Of a DNA stretch of 64,000 nt, positions 22,753 to 36,245 are shown one piece after another; the stretch's first letter is position 1; each line of letters begins with the position of its first letter. The position numbers and the translations under genes were made by a program. The stretch is from assembly GCA_019426215.1 (NCBI GenBank), contig CM033408.1, positions 23,787,953 to 23,851,952 on the forward strand, given 5' to 3'. The notes below the pieces were generated by a model. That model searched no databases. It saw nothing but the letters and a program-made list of their open reading frames with translations, and was not told the origin of the DNA. The stretch comes from Buddleja alternifolia (taxonomy: Eukaryota > Streptophyta > Magnoliopsida > Lamiales > Scrophulariaceae).

Positions 22753-25700
22753 GGGTTAACTACACTAACTATCCCTATTATATAGTGTATTTACAGTATA
22801 ACCCGCTTATTTGAGCACATAACACACATCCCTCATACAATCGCCTTATTCAATTAGAAAACAAAAATAAATTGCCAAATCATCAAAGAATATTTTTTAT
22901 TTTCCTTGCCCTTACCTCACTCACCCATTTTTGTTTGCCCAAAAAATTTGAGGAGTTGAGTGTAATTTTTCAAATTAAAGAGAATGCAAATGTAATTTTC
23001 AATCTAAATTAATGTAATAAGATTGTAGATGGATGCCCATATTTTTCTCACGTGTGGTATCCATGCTTTTCTTTGCAGGTGATAATCATAATATGTATGC
23101 GATGTTTTTTATCTAATAAATCACTACCCGTGTCTCATTTGCGTTTTCTTCCTACAATTTTAAGAGATATAGTAGTCAGATGTTTTTCTTATTTTACACA
23201 AATTTTCTCGATCATTTTTTAATTTGCATTTTTTCCCCTTATTTCAGTCCTTCTATTAAAATTAGATACTTCTAAAGTATTTTACCTTCAAATGAATAAT
23301 GCTTAAGAAACTCTTCTAAAATATGTCTACTTAACGTTATATAGAAATCATTTCAAGATAGGCATAGTTGCACATCTACATTTCATCACATGTGTATTGC
23401 TTTGTATATACAGTCATGTCGATAAATTAAACTAAATTAAATTAGTTGAGTAGCGAATATGAGATGGAAATACAAAAATCTCATTCCAAAGATCTTTACT
23501 AGTGAGTGAAATTAGTAAAAACTAGTCAATTTCCTTATAGAGGAGATCTTAATAAAAATCAGTTACTCTTCTTGATTCGTAAAAAATATTAGACTAGTGA
23601 AAAATTAACTTGTTAAAATGGTACTAGTGAACTTTAATGCTGACAATTGGAGAAAAAGTGGGGGTTTTGTAGTCATTGTTAGTGCTGAAAATTGGAGAAA
23701 GAGTGAGGTTATGTATCATTGCCAAAATTAGGATGAGTTCAGAAATAGTGATTATGGATGGAATCATAGTGTGATCTATGTTTTCTTCGTAATTTATTTG
23801 TGTATATGATTTAGAGTGAATGATTTGACTGTTAATATGGCTTTGTCTATATATGATGTAACTACAAAAATAGTTAGGGATGTGGTTACTATTAAACATG
23901 AACCCACCCTTTATCTCTTTGGTTACAAATAAATACTTTAAATTATATATATATATATATATATATTTAATATTAAACTACTGGGTTCATTCATATGGTC
24001 TCATTTATTTGCATTGAAACCAAACAAACTATGCATGTTTCCACACTTTCTTTGAGAAATTTTAATTTTTGCACTTAACCTCCTAAAGTACACGGGATTT
24101 GCAATTTCTTATATATCAACATATCCCCGCAAAATATTCTACCAAGATTCAATTAAATGTCATGCATGTACAGTTTTTAAGGGCTGGAATAATTGCTTTT
24201 CCATTAAAGTAGTGATTTTCCACAAGGAAACCATCCTGCAAACACGTGGCATACGTTAAAAAAAATTTAATCAACCCATTCTTATCTAAAAAATTAAACA
24301 TCTTCCAAATAAACTCATTTGCTCTCCAAGATATCTTTTTAGGGTTCTTCGTTTCTTCCAAATTGAAAATACTTCAACACCTAATTAATCCCCAATTTTT
24401 TTAAAGAATCGAATAATTGATTCGTATCTATCTTATTATTGCATATATCTTGATTGTAATAAAAAAATATAAATAATCAAACAAATAAATTAACGGCACT
24501 TATAATTCACTTGAGAGAGAGAATAAATTAGTAAAATTAGTGTATCAAGAATGAAATTGCATGTCAAAACAATTTTTCTCACTGGAACTTTCTTATACTA
24601 CTTTGCATGTGCACATGTTTCACACGTGCATTGCACATGATAATATATATCATGTTTGTGGTAATTTTTTTTTAATCTAGGCGCAATTATATTTTCTTCT
24701 TAACAATTTTATTTGCTAGTTTCCTAATTTATTATCTTATCTTGCACACCAATTTCTCAATCTATATGTCGTCAAATTTCCTTATTTATTTCATTCTTTC
24801 TGTTCTAAACTTGGATTGTAAATTTGTCTCTTTAGAATATATTGTTCCAAAAAATATTTCATAAACATATTATCAAATTAAATTATCTACGTCGGTTGCC
24901 TACATCTCCATTACTTTGTTCTTTTTTTCCCCAATGAATCATTTATTGTGTTGCCGTTAAATTTAATGCACATTGAGCACGTAATGCTGAACTTAGTAAA
25001 AACAAGTCGATTTCCTTACATGGAGATCTTAACAGAAACCAATTACCAAAACAAATCAAACTAGTGAATAATTAAAGGATAAAAATCACACTAGTAAAAT
25101 TTAATGCTAACAATTGGAGAAATAGTGGGTTTCTGTAGCCATTGTTAAAATTAAGTTGAGTTCAAAAATAGTGATTTATGGATGAAACCGTAAGTGGGAT
25201 CTTTGTTTTCTTTGTAATTTAGTTGTGTTTATGATTTAGAGTACAAGATTTGACAGTTAATGTGGTATTGTTTTATCTATTTATGTAGCCACATAAATAG
25301 TTAGCGATGTGTTTTAGTATCAATAATAAACTCACCCTTCATCTCTCTAGTTACTAACACATACTTTGGATTACTTATGATTCATATCAGACTATTGAGT
25401 TCATTAATTCATGTGGTTTCTTTCATTATATAATAAGATGGTACATATTCGATTTTTATTATCTAATTCCCATAAAACAATCGAGAGTAATCTATACCTT
25501 GAGAAACATTTTTTTGGGGTGAAACCTTCTTAGGTCTACGCAAGCGTTAAAAAGTAATATAAGAGATGGAAAAAGCAAATAAAGAGCAATATGCATATAA
25601 TTTAACATGACTATACCAACATATTCTGAGGCATTTATGTCCCTGTGGCCAACTCGAAGACCACCATGAATATAAAACAATGTTCTGAAAATATGCCAAA

Positions 25701-26768
25701 AGTTACATAATTAAATTTTTTCCCACAATGTTGACCTCCTAGACAAGGATTAGTTATATTTATTTAAAAATAGTAATCATAGGCTCATGCAGCACAAAAA
25801 AGTGTAAGATTCCTCCATAAGTAATAATAACCTAAAAGCATAAAAACGATCATGTGTGACATAGTTCAGAGTAATATTCAATTTATCGACTCATACATAT
25901 TATCTTAAAATGAAAGAAAGTATTGCAACAAAAGAATTCGATGTCAATGAAGAATGAGCATTAGATCCTAATTTCAACAAAGTTAAACACTCTTCACCAA
26001 GGATGAGTGCCAAATCCACAATCTAAGCCATGACTTATACTGTAGTTTGCAACAGAGGAACATAGTACCTTTAGCATCCATGAGAAGCTTATCACAATCA
26101 CTATCATAGTGCCTATAGCACATACAAAGCTAAGATAAGTATTAGTAATCAAAATACCTGGTAAGTGTACAACTTCGCATAAATTAGTAGCGTCCTCTAG
26201 TTCAACTTAATAGAGTGTTTGATCACACGATGAACCGTTTCATGTACATACTCGAAGACTAAATTGATGAAAAGATCTTCCTTTTCAGTTGTTGAAAAAA
26301 ATCAATGCTTGTAGGAATCAACAACATTTGGATAGTCAAGAAGACATTGTTTGTAACTCCTGGTTCTTGTCTCTCTTGTCCTGAAGAATCTATATTGCAA
26401 CTGTCTCACCAGTCTTTAAGTGTTTTTTTCTGGATAACATAAAGAGATTCAAATGACTGAAGTTGATAAGCGACCCCATTTATGCATAATACAGTAGTAT
26501 CATGAACTTTTAATGTAAACCTAGAAAAAAATTGCCCATAAGACTACTCCAAAAGATCATTGCCCAACGATACGTTTAGCCATGTAACTAATTGTCTGAA
26601 ATATGCTTGAATGGAGAGGGAAAAGTTAAAGTTGGCAAATCAAAATATTAACAAAATGAAGGTTAAAAAAAATCTCATTACACTGATGGAATTGACTTTA
26701 CTGCACTTAAGCCCATATAATCTACATGTTTATTTGTGGGTTTTTTCACTAGGTTTTTCATTTATGTA
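22753..26768. repeat. Array unit U2 (4016 bp, uninterrupted reference unit)
   Basis: The only full-length unit in the window without a transposon insertion. It holds, in order, the long module (22753 to about 24380), the 'tgcacatgataatatat' module, the 'aatgaatcatttattgtg' module and the kinase exons (25617-26590), ending at the next landmark. A TA run is at 23945-23965. ORFs inside are short and not shared in frame between units. Confidence 0.88.
25617..26590 (-). pseudogene. SHAGGY/GSK3 kinase fragment, copy k2
   Basis: The exon at 26158-26429 (272 bp, same length as in k0) is the [13 protein letters not shown] exon with a GT donor and AG acceptor, but carries stops and frame changes. The HRD exon (25617-25693) reads IFRTLFYIHGGLRVGHRDI and then NASEYVG, because one extra T in the Lys codon of HRDIKPQN shifts the frame. 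Its acceptor AG has become AT. The glycine-loop exon (about 26535-26590) reads MAKRIVGQ-stop-SFG. It has no C-lobe and is inactive. Confidence 0.86.
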
Positions 26769-26847
26769 TGGTTTAATTATACTAACTATCCTGATTATAT
26801 AGTGTATTTACAGTATAACCCGCTTATTTTGAGCACATAACTGACAG

Positions 26848-29545
26848 TGTGATAACCGAGATTTCCTTAAGTGAAATAGTTACTAGCTAAAGTTTTTTTT
26901 TTTTTTGTAATATGTTATCATGCCCATAGTTTTTTGTTTTTTAGAAGAGGAGGACCTTAGCTATTCATTCACCTATGAAGGGCTTGTGTGTTACATGGAT
27001 AAAGCTAGGGACTTAAGAGAAAACATCAAAAAGGAAGAGGGTAAGAGGAAATTAAAAATATTTACACTTTAGGCCTTAAGAAAAGTCTATAAATAGGTGA
27101 GACCTTTCATCTTCTTCATTCTTCACTCAAAACAAAAGCAAAAACAAAAAAAAAAAAAAGAAGGAAATGGAAAGCTTAAAGGGAAGGGACGCTGCACACA
27201 CACACATAAGCAAACTCTATCTTCAATTTCTTCATCATTTCTTCTTAAGGAGCTTAAACCAAGGTATTATCTGGAAACCCATTTGTGATTTAGTAAGAGA
27301 GTATAAGTTCTAAAGTATATAGTATTGCATGTGTATTTAAATAGCTATATCCATGAGTTTTATCTTTGATTCTAGTGTTTAATTGTTAATCTTGATGTTT
27401 TACGAAAGAAGAGTTCACATGCATGTTGATGACACAATTATTCCAAGGAAATTGTCTTAGATTTCAAAATGTTTTGAGGGATGAGATGAAAGAGTTATTC
27501 TTCAAACAATTTACTGTATATACCTGTGCATGTCAAGTGTGTCTCTGAAAAATTTCAACATTTTTGGAGTTTTGGTGAATTTTAGAAAAATTAACAAACA
27601 ACTGCTGCCAGTGATTCACTTGTTTTCAGAAATATGGTTTTTGGAGCTTCACTTTCGGTATTTACAGATTTTATTTAGCTTTCAAAACTTTACAGGACTA
27701 TCTTGGGCATTTTTAGAATGTTAAATATAAATTTGGGGTTTTTATGATAAATAGGGGATTTTATAAAAAATGTTGAAACACAGCTGGTCTGGGTTAGAAC
27801 TGTTTTAGTTCATCTGGGTTTTGATGGTTGAAACACCTCCTTTAGAATGTTAATTGATTTTGAAAATTTTATGTAATCATTTTCAACAAGTTATTAACAT
27901 TTCTGCAAATTTTTAAAGATAAAATATTTTTATACGAATTTTAACAATTTTCGAACTACAGTTGCGCAAAACTGATTTCTTGAGTTTATTTTTTTTGTCA
28001 TCCGTTGAGTTTGTTTGATTATAGCCTAATTTGAGAGAATGTGGTAATTATGAGTAATCATGTAGTTCATAGTATTACATAGATTAAGTTGGAAAGACTA
28101 AGACCGAGTGTGGAGAATAGGATCCTAATATGATTCTTGGGTTAGCAGGTGGTGGTGGTGACCCGCTAGAGGACTACGCGGAATAATTTCAAAGCTTAAG
28201 GTGAGTTGCCTCCTGAAACTGTATCTATGATTTTCAAAACTGGAAGGAAGTGTATTTCAACATGTATGTATAATTACATATATATACCTACATATTTCCA
28301 ATCGTGTTTTTTCGTTTCAAAAAAATTGAAGCTTAAAACTTTCAAAGTTACCTTAGTCACTTAAGAGTGACAATTTTCTTGATTGCATGCATGAATGAAA
28401 TAAAGAAAAATTTAATACTTGTTTCAAATGCATATTTTTGCAAGACTGATTTCAAAGTAAACATCGGTTTCATGGATTCGTGAAATTACTCCACCATGTG
28501 GCTCTTGTATCGTAATCATACATCGTGACTACATTCAAGTGATACGTGTTGCATATTACACGGTTAAGTGTTGGGCCCAAGTGTCGGGCATGAATAGGGC
28601 AGGATTTGGCCGATTAAGCATGGGCTTGCGGTCTTAAATGGTTCCCGCTATTCACGGCCAAATCCCAATACCTAAAGACGAAGTGTTCTAAGGGTGAGTG
28701 GGTACTATATCGTGTGGCATACTCCGGATATGACTAATCAGTCATCGTGAGCCTTCATGGGGAGGTATAAGGTGATGGCTTTTAAGCCATGTATTCAAGG
28801 GCGATAAGGAAGAAGCAGCGGGACCTAAAGTGTTGTGGGCTAGTCATCGGACGTGATGTCATTGCTTACACGCCCCCTCCTGCTTAACATTCCGTGTGAA
28901 ACTTTCTTGTTTATTGCATGCAAAAGTTACTCGTTACATTGCATGAACAACTCATTTGCTAACTACATGTACGATTTACTTGTTAAATGCTTGATGCATA
29001 ATTGCATGTACTGCCATTTGGACATCATGATACCCCTTTTTTTTTTTTTTTTAAGTAAATCCAATTCTTTTCTAAACTCTTATTTATAAACGATTTTGTA
29101 ACTGTTACTCCGATGATCATGGAATGAAGCTTATGTCATTTCACCTTGCTAAAAATCTTTGAGGTTAAATTCTTAAAAAGTAAAACACCTTTCACACGAT
29201 CACTGGCGCTCACTAAGCCTTTGCTTACGTGTTTTCTTTCTTCCTTCCAGTTATCGGCAAGATCGACTGTGGGACTAGTCCAGATGATCAATCTTAGTAA
29301 TGGACTTGTGTAGTAAATACATTCTCTTTTAACGTTTGTCGTTAGCAATCTTAAGGCTATGTCGGACTTGATAAGTGATCTGGGTTTTGTGTATGTATAT
29401 ATGGTATGGTAGTGTATGTAGTTGTGGTTATGAAACTAGGCAATGACATTTGCTTCTTGTTTTCCGCTTTTGGACTTCTGTCTTAATCGATGTATGGATG
29501 AAGCTGTATAAGACTAATCTTGCTTATGTAAATTCAGGTGTTATA
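26848..29545 (+). mobile_element. Solo LTR 2 (2698 bp, TSD GACAG/GACAC)
   Basis: It starts TGTGATAACCGAG and ends CAGGTGTTATA, interrupting 'cataacagacacccctc' of the array. GACAG (26843-26847) and GACAC (29546-29550) fit a 5-bp TSD with one change. TATAAATA at 27088-27095 is a likely promoter. It shares the 28560-28890 block with solo LTRs 1 and 3. Its termini are more eroded than theirs, so it may be the oldest of the three. Confidence 0.82.
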
Positions 29546-32401
29546 GACACCCCTCATAGAATCACCCCATTCTATTAGAAAATGAAAGTAAATTGCTGAA
29601 ATCATCAAAGAATATTTTTTAATTTCCTTGCCCTTACCTTGGTCACCCATTTTTTTTGGACCAAAAAATCTGAGGAGGTGAATGTAATTTTTCAAATTAA
29701 AGAGAATACAAATGTAAATTTCAATCTATAAATTAATGTAATAAGATTGTAGATCGATGTCCATATTTTTCTCACGTGCGGTATTCATGCTTTTTTTTTT
29801 TAACGTGAGAATCATAGTTTGTATGCGATATTCCTTAACTACTAAATCACTATCCTTGCCTCATTTGCGTTTTCTTACTACAATTTTAAGAGTTATAGTT
29901 GTCAGATTTGTTTTTTATTTTACACCAATTTTTTTAATCATTTTTAAATTGCATTTTTTCCTTATTTCAGTCCTTCTATTAAAATATGTACTTCTAAAGT
30001 ATTTTCTCTTCAAAAGAATAATGCATAAGAAACTCTCCTAAAATATCTCTACTTAACTTTCTATAGATATCATTTCAAGATAGGCATAGTTGCACATCTA
30101 CATTTCATCACAAGTGTATTGCTTTGTGTATACAATCATGTCGATACATTAAACTAAATTAAATTAGTTGAGTAGAGAATATGAGATCGAAATAAAAAAA
30201 TGTCATTCCAACGATCTTTGCTAGTGAGTGAAGTTAGTAAAAACTATTTGATTTCCTTATAGACGAGATCTTAATAAAAATCAGTTACTCTTCTTGATTC
30301 GTAATAAAGTATTAGACTAGTGAAAATTAACTTGTAAAAATCATACTAGTGAACTTTAGTGATGACAATTGGAGAAAAAGTGGGGCTTTGTAGTCATTGT
30401 TAGTGCTGACAATTGGGGAAAAAGTGAGGTTATGTAGTCATTGTGTCGAAATTGGATGAGTTTAGAAATAGTGACTTATGGATGAAATCGTAGTAAAATC
30501 TGTATTCTCTTTGTAATTTATATGTATATGATTTAGAGTGCATGATTTGACTGTTAATATGGCCTTGTCTATATTTGATGTAACCGCGAAAATAGGTAGG
30601 GATGTGTTTTACTATTAAATATAAACCCACCCTTTATCTCTTTGGTTACAAATAAATACTTCAAATTATATATATTACGTATTATACTATTGGGTTCATT
30701 CATATGGTCTCATACATTTGCATTGTTGAAGAAAAACTAAATACACTATGCATGTTTCCACACTTTCTTAGATAAATTTTAATTTTTGCACTTAACCTCC
30801 TAAAGTACACGGGGGCTCGCTCTTTCTTATATATCAGCATATTCCCGCAAAATATTCTACCAGGATTCAATCAAATGTCATGTATGTATGGTTTTTAAGG
30901 GCAAAACAGTCCTTTCAGGTGAGGATCTTTGTGGAATATTTGCTTTGCCAATAAAGTAGTGATTTTTCGCTTGGAAACCATCCTAAAAACACATGGCATA
31001 TGGTAAAAAAATAGATCAACCCATTTTTATCTAAAAAGTTAAACATCTTCCAAATAAACTCATTTCCTGTCTAAGGCGTCTTTTTAGGGTTCTTCATTTC
31101 TTCCAAATTGAAAATATTTCAACACCTAATTTATCCCCAAAATTGTAAAAGAGTAGACTATTTATTGTTATCTCTAAAAAATGATATAAATAATCAAACA
31201 AATAAATTAACGGCACTGAAAATTCACTAGAGAGAGAAAACAGATCAGTAAAACTCGTGTATCAAGAATAAATTTGCATGTCAAAACAATTTTTTCTCAC
31301 TCGGAACTTTCTTATACTGCTTTGCATGTGATAATGTATAACATATATTTTACTACTAGTGTATCAAAATTGAATTTCCATGTGCACATTTTTCACATGC
31401 AGCACGTGATAATATATAAAATGTTTGCTGTAATTTTTTTTTAAACTTAGGCGCATTTATATTTTGTTGTTAACAATTTTATTTGCTAAAGTTTCCTGAT
31501 TTATTTTCTTATCTTTCACACCAATTTTTGTAACCTATATGTCGTCAAATTTGCTTCTTTATTTCATTCTTTCAGCTCTAACCTTAAACTATAAATTTGT
31601 TACTTTAAAATATATTTTCCAAAAAATATTTCATAAAAATAATGTCAAATTAAATTTTCTACGTTAGTTGCATACATTTCCTTTACTTTGTTCTTTTTTT
31701 CCCCAAAGAATCATTTATTGTGTTGCATTAAAATTTAGTACACATTGAGCACATATGTGGTGAACTTAGTAAAACTAGTAGATTTCCTTACATGGAGATC
31801 TTAATAGAAACCTGAAACTTTTCTTGATTCGCAAAAAAAAAAAAAAAAAAAAAACAAACTAGTGAATAATTAAAGTATAAAAATCACACTAGTATATTTT
31901 AATGCTAACAATTGGAGAAATAGTGGCATTCTATAGGCATTGTTAAAATTAGGATGAGTTCAGAAAGAGTGACTTATGAATGAAACCGTAAGTGGGATCT
32001 TTGTTTTCTTTTTAATTTATTTGTGCTTCTTATTTAGAGTGCAAGATTTGACACTTAACGTGGTATTGTTTTATCTATTTACGTAGCTGCAGAAATAGTT
32101 AGCGATGCGTTGTAGTATTAATAATCGATTCACCCTTCATCTCTCTAGTTACTAATACATTGGATTACTTATGATCCATATCAGACTATTGCGTTCATTC
32201 ATACGGTTTCTTTCATTATTTAATAAGATGGTACATATATGATTTTTGTTATCTAATTGGCATAAAACATAGTAATTGTACACCCTGAGAAATATTTTTT
32301 TGGTGTCAAAGCTTCTTATGGGTACACAAGCTTCGAAAAGTAATACAAGAGATATAAAAAGCAAATAAAGAGTAATAAGCATATAATTTAACATGACCAT
32401 A

Positions 32402-33033
32402 CCAACATATTCTGAGCTAATTATGTTCCAGTGGCCAACTCGAAGACCACCACGAATATAAAATAATGTTTTGAAAATCTGCCAAAAACTACGTAATTAA
32501 ATTAACTCCAACAATGTTGATCTCCTAGATAAGGATTAGGTATGTTAATTTAAAAACAGTAATCATAGGCTCATGCATCACAAAAAAGTTTAAGATTCCT
32601 CCATAAGTAATAAAAAGATAATAGAATAAAAACGATCATGTGTGACATAGTTCCAAGTAATATTCAATTTATCAACTCATAAATATTATAAAATGGAAGA
32701 AAGTATTGCAACATAAGAATTCGACGTCAATGAAGAACGAGCATTAGATCTGTGATGCCCGAGTTTTTTTTTAGTCGACTAGTTACTATCTAAAGCATTA
32801 GGACATGACCTAGGATCTTAAACATATGTTCAAGAGGGATATTATATTATACATCTTATGTAGATTAAAGGAATAGAACCAAAATTTAACTAGACACTAG
32901 GAGAGAAGTTGAATTAGCAAATTGCTCAAATACACCAATAATTAGTAAATTCCACTTTCATTTCACTCTAAAAAAAAAAATAAAAAAAATAAAGGGGTGG
33001 AAAGTGGGCTTGACCGACCACCCCAACATCACA

Positions 33034-33074
<41 letters not shown>

Positions 33075-36000
33075 GCCACAACTTCATCATTTTCCTTACA
33101 AGAAAATACCTCTTCAACTCTCTTTCTCCATTTTCATCATCTTCAACCTCTCTTCATCCTTCCATTCAAGATATATATATATATATATATATATAGATAG
33201 ATAGATACAAATTAGTATATTAGTTTCAACCTCAACCATCTTCACACTTGTTGGTAGCATTAAAGGTAACTTGTAATTCCTTGATCTTACATTAGTAGGT
33301 AATGGTAGAGGCTAAATTTGCTTTGAAAATGTTATTGCATGTGTATTAGAAGAGTAGATCTATGAGTTTTAAGCTTAAATTTACAATTTATAGTAACTAA
33401 CCTAAAGGCTTAAATGAAGAAATCACACATGCATGACAATTGTAAGTTGGGTCTTTAAATCTGCCACTGATTTCGAAGAATTATATCGAAATGAGGAAAT
33501 GTTATTTGAGTTCAAAACTTTTACTGTGTATGTTAATGCATGTCGAAAATATGTCTGGAATTTGTGAGATTTGTGGAGTTGTAATGTGAATTATGGAAAT
33601 TGTTAAGTATAGACTGCCAGAAGCCTTACGGGATTTCAAAATGTTTGTTTGAGACATCATTTGGGGTTCTTACAAACTTCATTTTGATTTCAAAATTTAC
33701 TGGGGATAATCATATGTATTGGGGTTGTTGTGTATAAAATTGGGGCTTATTTGATTAAATTCGGATTTTATATGAATTTTAAAGTAATACTGCCCCAGTA
33801 AAAAAAATTGAACCCAATTTTACTTCGGTTTTGAGTAAAATAGCCACATTTTAAGTGACCATTTACCTTTGAAAAATTTATCTAAGGTCTTTTAACAAAT
33901 TTAGAACATTTATGAAAAAAAAAAAATTTACCCACAATTATTGAGTTTGTGATTTTTAACAATTCATACACTAAAACTGCACAAATCTATTTTTATGCCT
34001 CTTATCGACCTTTTGGGGAAGATTGAAATTAAGCCTAGTTTTCATTAAGGTAACTTGTTGTGAATGTTGGTATAGTTATTAGGACCTCATAGACTACCCC
34101 GGGTAGACTTTAGACGAGTTAGAAAATGAGCTTCTGATATAATTTCGCTTAGCAGGTGTTGTCGGTGAGACGAACGAGGACAACGCCGTATAAGCTTGGA
34201 CGTAGTGTGAGTGCCTCTCAAAATTATAGTTATATGTCTTTTAAAACTGGAAGGAGCACGTCGTATATATATATCTATATACTTTCATCATGCTTTCAAT
34301 ACTTCCCATGAAAATGAATTTCAACACTTTCAAATCAAATCATGGACTCAATTTGCATTAACCATTTCTTGGCACGTTTCAAAGACATATCTTGCGAGAA
34401 TAATTTTCCAGGCAGGTTTTGTGAAAATGATTTCAAGAAAACATTCTTTTAATGAAATTCTAAAAAAAAAAATATATATATATTCGCTCGATTCAATATT
34501 CCTTCGTGAGCAAAAACGCTTCATTTAATCATTCGTGACATACATGATTGCATACTTGTTTCAAATGCATATTGTGCAAGCATGATTTCAAAATAAACAT
34601 CGGTTTTTATGGATTCGTGGAAGTACTCCATCATTTGGTTCTTGTATCATGATCATTTGTCGTGATGGTGTTCTTGTGACATGTTTCATCTTGCGTGGTT
34701 GTGTTGGGCCCAAGGTCGGGCGATGGATAGGGCAGGGTTCGGCCGGTCAAGCATGGGCTTGCGGTCTTAAACAGTTCCCGCTATCCACGTCCAGATCCAT
34801 GAACCTAGGACGGAGTGCTCTGAGGGTGCATGGGTCATTTATCGTGTGACATATTCCGGATATGACCAAATCGGGCATCGCGAGCCTGCGTGGGGAGGTA
34901 TAAGGTGATGGCTGTTAAGCCGCGTGTTCAGGGGTGATAAGGAAGAAGCAGAGGGACCCAAAGTGCTATGGGTAAATCATCGGACGCGATGGTATTGCTA
35001 ACATGGCCCCCTACTGCTTAAGCGTGACGTGTACGTGTTACTTAAACATGTCTTGTACATGATACTTGCATTGAGTCTTGTACGTGGTACTTACATTGAC
35101 TGCACACTTTTAAAAATGCATGTTTTAAAACTTTATCGTATGTATACTAAGATCCTGGTGTCATACTAGCTACTGCTTGAACGCAAATGTCATTCTTACT
35201 CGCCTTTTTAATGAGCGTTTGAAAAATAGAAACTATTATTGTTTTCACCTTATTAATTTATCACTTTGGGGTCTAAAAACTATTTTAAGCACCTTTCACA
35301 CGTACACTGGCGCTCACTAAGCCTTTGCTTATGTACTTCACTTTCTTCCTTCCAGTTATAGGCAAGTCGAGAAGTGAAACTAGCTTGAAGGATTGGAGTA
35401 TAAACTCGGACTATCCTAGAGGTGAATGATGTAGATTGACTCATGTATATTAAGTTCGCATAGCTATTTAGTTGATGTATTGAGGTTGTGACCCGATAAG
35501 ATGAATTGTTTAATTGTGTCCAGAATTTGGTTTGTACTTCTGTAAGGATAGGATAACGCTTTCGTGTTGGATTCTTTAGGATTAAATTGAGGGCGTGTTG
35601 ACGCTTTCGTGTTGGATTCTTTAGGATTAAATTTGAGGGCGTTACAAGATCCTAATTTCAACGCAAAGTTAAACACACTTCAACATTTATGAGTGCAAAA
35701 GCCACAATCTAAGCCATGACTTACACTGTAGTTTGCAATAGAGGAAACACAGTACCTTTAGCATCAATAAGAAGCTTATCAAAATCACCACTATAGTGCG
35801 TAGGCCACATACAGAGTTAAGATATGTATTAGAAATAAAAATACCTGTTAAGTGTACAACGTCGAATAAATCAGTGGCGTCCTCTAGTTCAACTTTTTAT
35901 AGTGTTTGATCATACGATGAACCGTTTCATGTAGATACTCAAAGACTAAATTGATGTAAAGATCATCCTTTTCAATTGTTGAAAAAAAGCAATGCTTGTA

Positions 36001-36245
36001 GGATTCAACACTTGGATGGTCAAGAAGAAACATTGTTTGTAACTTCCGGTTCTTGTATCTCTTGTCCTGAATAATCTATTTTATTGAGTAAAGAGATTCA
36101 AATAACTGAAGTTGATAAATGAACCCATTACAATATACATAATACAATAGTACATGAACTTTCAATGTAAACCAAGAAAAAATTACCCATAAGACTACTC
36201 AAAAAGATCCTTGCCCAACAGTACGTTTAGCCATGTAACTAAATG
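32402..36245 (-). pseudogene. SHAGGY/GSK3 kinase fragment, copy k3
   Basis: The HRD exon (about 32402-32479) has further decay of the HRDI region. The Lys exon (35845 to about 36080) lacks its first part: 'ctgaataatctattttattg' runs directly into 'agtaaagag', removing the GETVAIKK end. The glycine-loop exon is at about 36185-36245. Solo LTR 3 separates the HRD exon from the rest. Confidence 0.82.
32751..35646 (+). mobile_element. Solo LTR 3 (2896 bp, TSD AGATC)
   Basis: It starts TGTGATGCCCGAG and ends GAGGGCGTTACA with AGATC at 32746-32750 and 35647-35651; joining the flanks restores 'gcattagatcctaatttc'. TA runs at 33036-33070 and 33169-33194 lie around the expected promoter. A 50-bp near-exact tandem duplication ('acgctttcgtgttggattct') sits at 35550-35640. 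The block 34620-35130 is nearly identical to the inverted LTR at the window end. Confidence 0.92.

Noticed and set aside
22753..26768. The 4-kb unit as a Helitron that captured the kinase exons
   Set aside because: I could not find consistent TC and CTRR ends with a 3' hairpin or AT target sites at unit borders; the head-to-tail array with constant period fits tandem duplication better.
33034..33194. Short ORF with Ile-Tyr repeats near TA runs
   Set aside because: It reads TA microsatellites inside solo LTR 3.
34649..34849. ORF conserved with 63678-63932 as a possible gene
   Set aside because: Both lie in the same block of the same LTR family in opposite orientation; the conservation is that of a recent LTR, and copies in LTRs 1 and 2 are not open.
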